This document shows positions 32,155-39,026 of a stretch of DNA of 45,970 nucleotides, one piece after another. The translations under genes and the position numbers were made by a program. Under the pieces are notes generated by a model. That model was not told where the DNA came from and did not search any database. It worked only from the letters and a program-made list of their open reading frames with translations. Numbering within the stretch: the stretch's first letter is position 1; every line of letters begins with the position of its first letter. The stretch is taken from assembly GCF_001598555.1 (NCBI RefSeq), contig NZ_BCZE01000065.1:1-45970 (forward strand). The letters are read 5' to 3'. The stretch is from Novosphingobium rosa NBRC 15208 (lineage in GTDB: Bacteria > Pseudomonadota > Alphaproteobacteria > Sphingomonadales > Sphingomonadaceae).

Positions 32155-32891
32155 GGCTTGCCGCCCGGCTGGACCAGACGCGGCGCCGGGCCATCGGCGC
32201 GAGATCCGCGCGATGGGCTCTCGCGGGTTGGCGCGGGGGCGCCATGGCCGCCGGGGGTGGCTTCGGCGATCTCGGCTTCCAGCCAGTGGGCCAGCGCCTG
32301 GCGGGCCTTGTCTTCATGGATCATGCGGCGCTCGACAAGGCGGGCCAGCGGGGCCAGCACGAGATGCGCGAGGATCAGGCCATAGAGCGTGGCATGCACC
32401 GCCATGCCGATGGCGCCCATATAGGCGCTACGGTCCACGCCATTGGCGGGCAGGCGCGAGAGCGAGATCAGCGTGCCGCCCAGCCCGAAGACCGGCGCCA
32501 GCTCGGCGGAGAGGCCCAACGTGTTCACCGCCGCGATGGCCGGGGCGAGGCGCTTCTGGCGCGCCTGCTCCAGCAGGCCTTTCAAGCCCGAGGTGGAGCG
32601 CTGGGTGATCATGGTGGCGATGGCGCTGTCGAATTCGGGGTCACCGATGCGGCGCGGCTCGGCGCGCAGCAGGCCGTCGCGCTGCATGTCCTGAAGCGCG
32701 CGGGCGACGCGGCCGCGCATGGCCTCGGCATCGAAGGGACGCGAGAGGCCGAAGGTCTGCCCCAGCGCGCCGCCCAGCTGGGAAAGCATCGCGCACCAAT
32801 CGGCCCAGCCCGCCCGCAGGAAGGTGGCCAGCACCGTCCCGCCCAGCACGATGGCCAGCGTGGAGGGGTCGATCATCGAGGAAAAATTCAT
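32151..32891 (-). CDS. MotA/TolQ/ExbB-like proton-channel protein
   Basis: A 246-residue inner-membrane protein. The N-terminus SSMIDPSTLAIVLGGTVLATFLRAG (read in parts) resembles the first MotA helix; the loop holds a helical, charged cytosolic domain (about 55-130), then two further helices with LAPVFGLGGTLISLSRL and GMAVHATLYGLILAHLVLAPLA, the MotA_ExbB domain pattern. The C-terminus is Pro/Gly-rich. ATG 32891 was chosen over an upstream in-frame start (32954), which would add a non-conserved tail. It is divergent from flgB and coupled to the ExbD-like gene. A stator-like or TolQR-like function is inferred from family alone. Confidence 0.75.
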   Translation of the reverse strand: MNFSSMIDPSTLAIVLGGTVLATFLRAGWADWCAMLSQLGGALGQTFGLSRPFDAEAMRGRVARALQDMQRDGLLRAEPRRIGDPEFDSAIATMITQRSTSGLKGLLEQARQKRLAPAIAAVNTLGLSAELAPVFGLGGTLISLSRLPANGVDRSAYMGAIGMAVHATLYGLILAHLVLAPLARLVERRMIHEDKARQALAHWLEAEIAEATPGGHGAPAPTRESPSRGSRADGPAPRLVQPGGKP

Positions 32892-33001
32892 GATCCGCGC
32901 GCAGTCCTGATTGCAATCGATGGGGATTCTAGAGGGCAAGATCGAGCCCGGCAACCACGAGAACGGGGATTTTCAAAGGGTTTTCAGCATCTGGCCGAAC
33001 A

Positions 33002-33028
33002 TTGCCGCCAACCGGCAAACACTTGCCG
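33002..33028. promoter_or_regulatory. Paired CGGCAA/TTGCCG repeats upstream of flgB
   Basis: TTGCCG (33002-33007), CGGCAA (33013-33018) and TTGCCG (33023-33028) form two overlapping inverted repeats, the second being CGGCAA-ACAC-TTGCCG. They lie 66-92 bp before the -24 box, a typical distance for a sigma-54 enhancer site bound by a flagellar activator such as FlbD or FleQ; which activator is not known. Confidence 0.6.
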
Positions 33029-33093
33029 CCTTACCCGGCAGCAACGCCCGTGGCGCGGAAAAATTCCGATGCGCCACCGCTTTTCCCACAATT

Positions 33094-33109
33094 GGCACGC
33101 CCTTTGCTT
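33094..33109 (+). promoter_or_regulatory. Sigma-54 promoter of the flgB operon
   Basis: TGGCAC-GCCCT-TTGCT: perfect -24/-12 match. Transcription should begin near 33120, 43 nt before flgB. It likely drives the long flgBCDEFGHIJKL transcript. The rest of the 271-bp gap (32892-33162) holds the activator repeats and no gene. Confidence 0.93.
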
Positions 33110-33162
33110 TTCCATGAGGGACCGGCCCTGTGTGGCCTTCAGGAGCTTGAACGAGACCGCCG

Positions 33163-33525
33163 ATGAGTGACGCCGCCAACAACACCAGCCTTTTTGGCAT
33201 TCATGGCATGGCGCTCGAACTGCGTTCGCAGCGTATGGGCATGCTGACCTCCAACATCGCCAATGCCGCGACGCCCAATTACAAGGCGAAGGACATCGAT
33301 TTCACCGCCGCGCTCAAATCCGAGATGGGCGGCGCCAACATCGATGCCGCCACCGCCAGGAACACGCAGTTCCGCGTGCCGGTGATGCCCAGCATGGATG
33401 GCAACACGGTGGATCTCAACACCGAGCAGGTGGCCTTTTCGCAGAATGCGATGGGTTATTCGACCTCGCTCTCTTTCATCAGCGGCCGGGTGAACACCAT
33501 CACCCGCGCCATCAAGGGGGAGTAA
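33163..33525 (+). CDS. flgB: Flagellar proximal rod protein FlgB
   Basis: Rod component next to the MS ring, exported by the flagellar type III system. The 120-residue protein has the family N-terminus (GIHGMALELRSQRMGMLTSNIANAATPNYKAKDIDF, read in parts) with the NIANA-TPNYKA motif. No signal peptide, as expected. First gene of the rod/hook operon. Confidence 0.95.
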   Translation: MSDAANNTSLFGIHGMALELRSQRMGMLTSNIANAATPNYKAKDIDFTAALKSEMGGANIDAATARNTQFRVPVMPSMDGNTVDLNTEQVAFSQNAMGYSTSLSFISGRVNTITRAIKGE

Positions 33526-33529
33526 GCCG

Positions 33530-33940
33530 ATGCCCACCACCGGCAACCTCAACATCTTCGACGTCGCCGGGCGCGGCATGTCGGCGCAGATGGTGCGCAT
33601 GAACACGGCGGCCTCCAACCTGGCCAACGCCGGGGCGGTCTCCACCAGCGAGGCCTCCACCTATCGCCCGCTGCGCGCGGTCTTCGCCCAGCAGCTCGAT
33701 ACGGCCAACGGCCTGTCCACCGTCAATGTGGCGGGTGTGGTGCGCACGGCGGCCACGCCGCTGAAGGAACACAACCCCAACCACCCGCTGGCGGATGCCA
33801 ACGGCGACATTTTTACCGCCCCGGTCGATGAAAATGCCGAGATGGTCGAAATGCTCGATTCCTCGCGCCAGTATTCCAATCTGGTCGAGGCCCTGTCCAC
33901 CGCCAAGCAATTGATGCTCGACACAGTGAGGATGAAATAA
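33530..33940 (+). CDS. flgC: Flagellar proximal rod protein FlgC
   Basis: Rod protein, 136 residues. Opens with NIFDVAGRGMSAQMVRMNTAASNLANAG, the rod-protein signature in its FlgC form, and ends with DSSRQYSNLVEALSTAKQLMLDTVRMK-type C-terminal helix. It begins 4 bp after flgB and its stop overlaps the start of flgD by one base. Confidence 0.95.
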   Translation: MPTTGNLNIFDVAGRGMSAQMVRMNTAASNLANAGAVSTSEASTYRPLRAVFAQQLDTANGLSTVNVAGVVRTAATPLKEHNPNHPLADANGDIFTAPVDENAEMVEMLDSSRQYSNLVEALSTAKQLMLDTVRMK

Positions 33941-34290
33941 TGACCACCGTTTCCTCGACAAATTCGACCACCTCGACGGGAACGTCGAGCACCAGCACCA
34001 CGGCCTCGTCGAACACGACGCTGGGCCTCAACGATTTCATCAGCCTGCTGACCACGGAGCTGAACAATCAGGATCCGACCCAGCCGCAGGACAACACGCA
34101 GATGATCGCGCAGATGGCGCAGTTCTCGACGCTGTCGGCCACGACCTCGATGAACTCCACGCTGAGCGGCATCTCGGACAAGTTGGACAAGATCCTGGCC
34201 GCCCAACAGGCCGCCGCGACCACCGGCACCACCACGACGGCGACGGATTCGACCTCGACCGACAGCGCGTCCACCGGCGCCACCGCCTGA
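33940..34290 (+). CDS. flgD: Short flagellar hook-capping protein FlgD
   Basis: Scaffold that caps the growing hook. Only 116 residues: a Thr/Ser-rich lead, the conserved FlgD N-domain (DFISLLTTELNNQDPTQPQDNTQMIAQMAQFS, shown in part), and a Thr/Ser-rich tail. The Ig-like and tudor-like C-terminal domains of enterobacterial FlgD (over 200 residues) are absent. Short FlgD proteins occur in other alphaproteobacteria, so this is unlikely to be a truncation error. ATG overlaps the flgC stop. Confidence 0.92.
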   Translation: MTTVSSTNSTTSTGTSSTSTTASSNTTLGLNDFISLLTTELNNQDPTQPQDNTQMIAQMAQFSTLSATTSMNSTLSGISDKLDKILAAQQAAATTGTTTTATDSTSTDSASTGATA

Positions 34291-34325
34291 TCGTTTAGAC
34301 CCGTTTATCAGAAGGCAGCAAACCC

Positions 34326-35138
34326 ATGTCCTATTACACTTCGCTTTCCGGCCTGAAGAACGCCCAGACCGAACTGAACGTCATTTCGAACAACCTTGCC
34401 AACGCTGAAACCGCCGGTTTCAAGAAGAGCAACGTGAACTTCTCCGACATCGTCGGCGGCAGCACCTACACCAATGCCAAGACCCAGGTGGGTCTGGGTT
34501 CGGTGACCCAGCAGATCGACCAGGATTTCTCGAACGGCAACCAGAACGCGACCGGTTCGGCACTCGATCTGATGATCAACGGCAACGGCTTCTTCACGGT
34601 GAACAACCCCGCCACCGGCCAGATGATGTACACCCGCAACGGCAACTTCCACACCGATGGCACGGGCAACATCATCGATTCCGACAACAACAATGTGCAG
34701 GTGATGGCCTATGACGCCACGACCGGCACCTATGCCGCCACCCCCAGCAATGCCGTTCTGCCCACCACCAATGCGGCGGGCGCCGGTTACAGCAACGTTC
34801 AGGTGCTGGCCGATGGCCAGGTCGTCGCCGGCTACAAGGATGGTTCCACCACCGTCATCGGCAAGATCGCCATTGCCAATTTCGTCTCGCCCACCGGCCT
34901 GCAGCAGATGGGCAGCCAGCGCTGGGAAGTGACCGGCCTGTCGGGCCCGGCCACCTACGGCGTGCCCCAGGCTGACAACAACGGCTCGATCCTGTCGGCC
35001 ACGCTGGAAACCTCGAACGTCGACACCGCCACGGAAATGGTCGGGCTGATCACCGCCCAGCGCTATTTCCAGGCCAACGCCAAGGCGATCGACACGAACA
35101 CCCAGATCTCCGACGCCGTCATCAACCTGCGCAGCTGA
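34326..35138 (+). CDS. flgE: Unusually short flagellar hook protein FlgE
   Basis: Structural subunit of the hook. Only 270 residues against about 400 or more for most FlgE. The N-terminal SYYTSLSGLKNAQTELNVISNNLANAETAGFKKSNVNF and the C-terminal ATLETSNVDTATEMVGLITAQRYFQANAKAIDTNTQ patterns (read in parts) are typical FlgE D0/D1 segments, so it is not FlgF or FlgG, which follow as separate genes. The central surface domain (D2) appears to be reduced or lost. RBS AGAAGG. The short length goes with the short FlgD cap. Confidence 0.9.
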   Translation: MSYYTSLSGLKNAQTELNVISNNLANAETAGFKKSNVNFSDIVGGSTYTNAKTQVGLGSVTQQIDQDFSNGNQNATGSALDLMINGNGFFTVNNPATGQMMYTRNGNFHTDGTGNIIDSDNNNVQVMAYDATTGTYAATPSNAVLPTTNAAGAGYSNVQVLADGQVVAGYKDGSTTVIGKIAIANFVSPTGLQQMGSQRWEVTGLSGPATYGVPQADNNGSILSATLETSNVDTATEMVGLITAQRYFQANAKAIDTNTQISDAVINLRS

Positions 35139-35144
35139 TAAACC

Positions 35145-35897
35145 ATGGACCGGCTGATCTACACCGCCATGTCGGGCATGACCGATTCGATGAACCGCCA
35201 GCGGGTCATCGCCTCGAACATGGCCAACGCCCAGACCGTCGGTTTTCGCGCCGATATGATCGCCTCCACGCCGGTGACCCTCAAGCAGGGCACGACGCTG
35301 GAAGCCCGCGCGATGACCGACGGCGAGGTGCGCAGCGCCGACATGTCGCCCGGCACGGTCAGCCAGACCGGCAACCCGCTCGACATCGCCGTGCAGGGCA
35401 CGGATATGATCGCCGTGCAGGCCCAGGACGGGACCGAGGCCTACACCCGCCGCGGTGATCTCTCGGTCTCGCCCACCGGCGTGCTGACCAATGGCGACGG
35501 GCTGCCGGTGATGGGCAATGGCGGCCCGATCACCGTGCCGGTGGAGGCCAAGCTGAAGATCGGGCCGGATGGCACGATCCTGGCCGTGGACCCCACCAAC
35601 CCCAATCTGCAGCCCAGCGTGGTGGACAAGATCAAGATCGCCAGCACGGCGGGCAGCCAGATCGCCAAGGGTCTGGACGGCCAGTTCCGCGTGGTGGGCG
35701 GCGGCACCCTGCCCGGCAACGACAATGCCCAGGTGAGCGTGGAATCGCTCGAAGGGTCCAACGTCAGCGCCAGCCAGGTGATGGTGGACATGCTTCAGGC
35801 CCAGCGCCTGTTCGACATCCGCACCAAGCTGCTCTCCACCGCCAAGGATATGGACCAGTCGGGCACCAGCCTGCTGCGCCAATCCGCCGGGTCTTAA
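35145..35897 (+). CDS. flgF: Flagellar rod protein FlgF
   Basis: Distal-side rod component, 250 residues. N-terminus DRLIYTAMSGMTDSMNRQRVIASNMANAQTVGFRADM (read in parts) and central AVQGTDMIAVQAQDGTEAYTRRGDLSVS with SPTGVLTNGDG are the FlgF/FlgG pattern; position between flgE and flgG and the length support FlgF. It starts 6 bp after flgE. No anomalies. Confidence 0.95.
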   Translation: MDRLIYTAMSGMTDSMNRQRVIASNMANAQTVGFRADMIASTPVTLKQGTTLEARAMTDGEVRSADMSPGTVSQTGNPLDIAVQGTDMIAVQAQDGTEAYTRRGDLSVSPTGVLTNGDGLPVMGNGGPITVPVEAKLKIGPDGTILAVDPTNPNLQPSVVDKIKIASTAGSQIAKGLDGQFRVVGGGTLPGNDNAQVSVESLEGSNVSASQVMVDMLQAQRLFDIRTKLLSTAKDMDQSGTSLLRQSAGS

Positions 35898-35935
35898 GTT
35901 CAGCCGGTTCTCAAGGTTTATAGAAAGGTTCTGTC

Positions 35936-36724
35936 ATGTCCGCTTCCGCACTTCAGGTCGCCCGCACCGGGCTCGATGCCCAGGACACGCGCATGCGCGT
36001 GATCTCGAACAATCTGGCCAACGTCAACACCACCGCCTTCAAGCGCGACCGCGCCAATTTCGCGACGCTGGCCTATCAGGACATGCGCATCGCGGGCCAG
36101 CAGAACACCTCGCAGAACAATTACGCCACCGGGCTCAACCTGGGCACCGGCGTGCAGATCCAGAGCACCTCGCGCGAGGAAAGCCAGGGCACGCTGGACA
36201 CCACCGGCAACGCCTTCGATCTGGCGGTGCAGGGCGAGGGCTATTTCCAGGTGCTGCTGCCCACCGGCCAGTTCGCCTACACCCGCGCGGGCAATTTCTC
36301 GCTCTCGGCGCAGGGCGAAATCCAGACCTCGGACGGCTATCCGGTGCAGCCCGCCATCACCATCCCGCAGGGCTCCACCTCGGTGACGGTCGGTTCGGAC
36401 GGCACGGTTTCGGCGGTTCCCTCCAGCGGCGGCAACGCCGTGCAGATCGGCCAGATCACCATGGCCACCTTCCCCAACGCGCAGGGCCTGCAGGCGATCG
36501 GCGGCAACATGCTGCAGGAAACCACCGCCAGCGGCACCGCGCAGATCGGCACGCCCGGCGTGCAGGGCGTGGGCACGATCAAGCAGGGCGCCCTGGAAAC
36601 CTCCAACGTCAACATCGTGACCGAGCTGGTCGACATGATCGAGTGCCAGCGCGCCTATGAGATCAACTCCAAGATGATCTCCTCGGTCGACGACATGCTC
36701 AAGAACGCCAACCAGACCCTGTAA
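35936..36724 (+). CDS. flgG: Flagellar distal rod protein FlgG
   Basis: The most conserved rod protein, 262 residues, the usual length. ALQVARTGLDAQDTRMRVISNNLANVNTTAFKRDRANF opening, GYFQVLLPTGQFAYTRAGNFSLSAQGEIQTSDGYPVQP and ETSNVNIVTELVDMIECQRAYEINSKMI (all in parts) are diagnostic. RBS-like GAAAGG upstream of ATG 35936. Confidence 0.97.
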   Translation: MSASALQVARTGLDAQDTRMRVISNNLANVNTTAFKRDRANFATLAYQDMRIAGQQNTSQNNYATGLNLGTGVQIQSTSREESQGTLDTTGNAFDLAVQGEGYFQVLLPTGQFAYTRAGNFSLSAQGEIQTSDGYPVQPAITIPQGSTSVTVGSDGTVSAVPSSGGNAVQIGQITMATFPNAQGLQAIGGNMLQETTASGTAQIGTPGVQGVGTIKQGALETSNVNIVTELVDMIECQRAYEINSKMISSVDDMLKNANQTL

Positions 36725-36747
36725 GCCTCAAGACTGTGAGACTGACA

Positions 36748-37410
36748 ATGCGTGCCTCTTCCTTCCTCGGCCTCTCCATGGCGAGCATGCTGGCCCTGCT
36801 GCCCGCCGCCGCCATGGCCGGCAAGCCGCCCGCCGGCTTTTCCGCCACCACCCCGCCGCCGCCCGCGCCGCGCGTGGCCGACGGATCGATCTTCAACACC
36901 GCTGTGGGCTACAGCTCGCTGGTGACCGGAGCGCAGGCACGCGTGGTGGGCGATGCGGTGACGATCCTGCTGGTGGAGACCACCAGCTCGTCCAAGACCG
37001 CCAACACCAAGACCCAGCGTTCGGGCAGCGCCAGCATCACCCCGCCAACGCAGGGGCCTTTCGCCTTAAATCCCAATGCCCTTAATGCTTCGAGCGGTTC
37101 GTCGTTCAATGGTCAGGGCAACACCGCCCTGACAAGCACCTTCACCGGAACGATCGCCGTGACGATCGCCGAGGTGAGATCGAACGGCACCGCACTGGTG
37201 CGTGGAGAAAAGCGCATGTTGCTGAGCCAGGGTCAGGAGTGGATCCAGTTTTCTGGAATTCTGCGCCTGAACGACATCAGCATGGACAACACCGTGCCCT
37301 CGAGCCGGGTGGCCGATGCCCATATCGAATATGCGGGCAACGGCGCCATCACGCGCAGCGCGCGCGAGGGCTGGCTTTCGCATTTCTTCAACATCATCAG
37401 CCCGTTCTGA
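36748..37410 (+). CDS. flgH: Flagellar L-ring protein FlgH without a lipid-anchor cysteine
   Basis: Forms the outer-membrane L-ring. The 220-residue product has the FlgH core: VGDAVTILLVETTSSSKTANT, TGTIAVTIAEVRSNGTALVRGEK, SQGQEWIQFSGILRLNDI and the C-terminal SREGWLSHFF-like end (SAREGWLSHFFNIISPF). Normal FlgH is a lipoprotein with a lipobox Cys; here the signal peptide (MRASSFLGLSMASMLALLPAAAMAG) ends in an Ala-x-Ala site and the whole protein contains no Cys. ATG 36748 was chosen over an upstream GTG (36736). Confidence 0.93.
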   Translation: MRASSFLGLSMASMLALLPAAAMAGKPPAGFSATTPPPPAPRVADGSIFNTAVGYSSLVTGAQARVVGDAVTILLVETTSSSKTANTKTQRSGSASITPPTQGPFALNPNALNASSGSSFNGQGNTALTSTFTGTIAVTIAEVRSNGTALVRGEKRMLLSQGQEWIQFSGILRLNDISMDNTVPSSRVADAHIEYAGNGAITRSAREGWLSHFFNIISPF

Positions 37411-37424
37411 TGGAGACTTGTCCC

Positions 37425-38633
37425 ATGCCCGCCGCTTTCCCGCCCAGTCCTGACACCAAGCGACCCATGGCCGCCCGCGTGTTCAACGCGCTGCCTGCTG
37501 GCCGCGTGTTCAACGCGCTGTCTGCTGGCCGCGTGTTCCACGCGCTGCGCACCATGCTGCTCGCACTTGCCGTGCTGGCCGTTCCCTCCCTCGCTCATGC
37601 CGAGCGCATCCGCGATCTGGGCACCTTTCAGGGCGTGCGATCCAACCAGTTGACCGGCTATGGCGTCGTGGTCGGGCTCAACGGCTCGGGCGACGACAAT
37701 CTGGAATATGTCACCTATGCGATGAAGGGCGTCTCGGGCCGCATGGGCCTGAACCTGCCCATCAACATCTCGCCCAACCTCAAGAACACCGCGGCGGTGA
37801 TGATCACCGCCGATCTGCCCGCCTTCACCAAGCCGGGCCAGCGCATCGACATCACCGTCTCGGCGATCGGCAAGGCCACGAGCCTGCGCGGCGGTTCGCT
37901 GGTGCTGGCGCCGATGTATGGCGCCGACGGCAAGATCTATGCGATGGCGCAGGGCAACCTGGCCGTCGGCGGTCTGGGCGTGACGGCCAAGGACGGCTCG
38001 CAGCTGTCGGTCAACGTGCCCACCGTGGGCCGCGTGGCCGAAGGGGCCACCGTTGAACGCGCGGTCGAGACCGGTTTCGAAACCTCCGACGTGCTGCGCT
38101 GGAACCTGTTCACCGCAGACTTCCTGACCGCCCAGCGCGTGCGCGATGCCATCAACCGCCACTGGCCGGGCATGGCCGCCGCCGACGATGCGGTCAGCGT
38201 CTCGCTGCACCTGCCGCCGGGCGCCGACACGCGCTCGGGCATCATGGCCGCGATCGAGATGCTGGATGTGACCCCCGCCGAGGCGCCCGCCAAGGTGATC
38301 GTCAACAGCCGCACCGGCACGGTGGTGATCAACAGCGCGGTGCGCCTTTCGCCCGCCGCCGTCTCCCACGGCAAGCTGGTGGTGCGCATCGATGAAAAAC
38401 GCAATGTCTCGCAGCCCGGGCCTTTCTCGAACGGCCGCACGGTGGTGACCCCCAACAGCCAGATCAGCGCCAGCGAGGAAACCGCCCATATCGCGCTGCT
38501 GCCCAAGGGCGCCTCGCTCTCGCGCATCGTCGACGCGCTCAACCTGCTGGGGGTGACCCCCTCGGATCTGGTGGCCATCCTCGAAGCGCTGAAACAGGCC
38601 GGTTCGCTCAAGGCGGAGATGGTGGTGATATGA
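37425..38633 (+). CDS. flgI: Flagellar P-ring protein FlgI
   Basis: Periplasmic ring protein, assembled with FlgA. The mature part begins at ERIRDLGTFQGVRSNQLTGYGVVVGLNGSGD and contains LPINISPNLKNTAAVMITADLPAF and TSLRGGSLVLAPMYGADGK (in parts), all FlgI signatures. Start ATG 37425 follows GGAG; ATG 37410 is also possible. The signal peptide (MLLALAVLAVPSLAHA) is preceded by about 43 residues with three copies of a nine-residue unit (GRVFNALPA-like), an unusual N-terminal extension. A shorter start inside the extension cannot be excluded. About 402 residues. Confidence 0.93.
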   Translation: MPAAFPPSPDTKRPMAARVFNALPAGRVFNALSAGRVFHALRTMLLALAVLAVPSLAHAERIRDLGTFQGVRSNQLTGYGVVVGLNGSGDDNLEYVTYAMKGVSGRMGLNLPINISPNLKNTAAVMITADLPAFTKPGQRIDITVSAIGKATSLRGGSLVLAPMYGADGKIYAMAQGNLAVGGLGVTAKDGSQLSVNVPTVGRVAEGATVERAVETGFETSDVLRWNLFTADFLTAQRVRDAINRHWPGMAAADDAVSVSLHLPPGADTRSGIMAAIEMLDVTPAEAPAKVIVNSRTGTVVINSAVRLSPAAVSHGKLVVRIDEKRNVSQPGPFSNGRTVVTPNSQISASEETAHIALLPKGASLSRIVDALNLLGVTPSDLVAILEALKQAGSLKAEMVVI

Positions 38634-39022
38634 GCGATATCTCCGCCAGCGCGGCCACTGCGGCTTCCTCGGCTCTGGGCGGCGCCTCGCCCGGCGTCGG
38701 CGGCATCACCGATGCCAAGAAGCTGCATGAGGTGTCGCAGCAGTTCGAGGCGATCTTCGTGCGGCAGATGCTGGCGGAATCGCGCAAGACCAATCTGGGC
38801 GACGAGCTGTTCGGCGGCCAGGGCACCGACACCTTTCGCGAAATGCAAGAACAGACCATCGCCGCCTCCACCACCAAGGCGGGCGGGCTGGGCTTTGCCA
38901 AGCTGATCGAGAAGAAGCTGGCCAGCCAGCTGCATATCGGCGGCACCACCGCCACCGCTTCCAGCGCGACCACCGGCGCCGCCTATGGCAGCACGCCAAT
39001 CGCCATCGGAAAGAAGGACTGA
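38630..39022 (+). CDS. flgJ: Rod-binding protein FlgJ, scaffold domain only
   Basis: A 130-residue protein with the FlgJ N-terminal rod-cap domain: KKLHEVSQQFEAIFVRQMLAESRKTNLG and GGQGTDTFREMQEQTIA (in parts). The muramidase domain of enterobacterial FlgJ is absent, as in many alphaproteobacteria; the transglycosylase at 28752-29711 probably takes that part. ATG overlaps the flgI stop (ATGA). Confidence 0.93.
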   Translation: MSDISASAATAASSALGGASPGVGGITDAKKLHEVSQQFEAIFVRQMLAESRKTNLGDELFGGQGTDTFREMQEQTIAASTTKAGGLGFAKLIEKKLASQLHIGGTTATASSATTGAAYGSTPIAIGKKD

Positions 39023-39026
39023 CGCC

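Noticed and set aside
32935..32950. Possible sigma-54 site for the MotA-like gene (minus strand CGGGCT-N5-TTGCC)
   Set aside because: GG and GC spacing fits but only half of the -24 box matches; too weak next to the perfect sites nearby.
33940..34290. flgD as a frameshifted or truncated gene
   Set aside because: The reading frame is clean, flgE follows with its own ribosome site, and short FlgD proteins are known in alphaproteobacteria.
34308..35882. A 524-codon minus-strand frame opposite flgE and flgF
   Set aside because: No start context or family features; it covers two clear rod/hook genes.
37474..37548. Short direct repeats as a CRISPR array
   Set aside because: The three units are contiguous without spacers and lie in the flgI reading frame.
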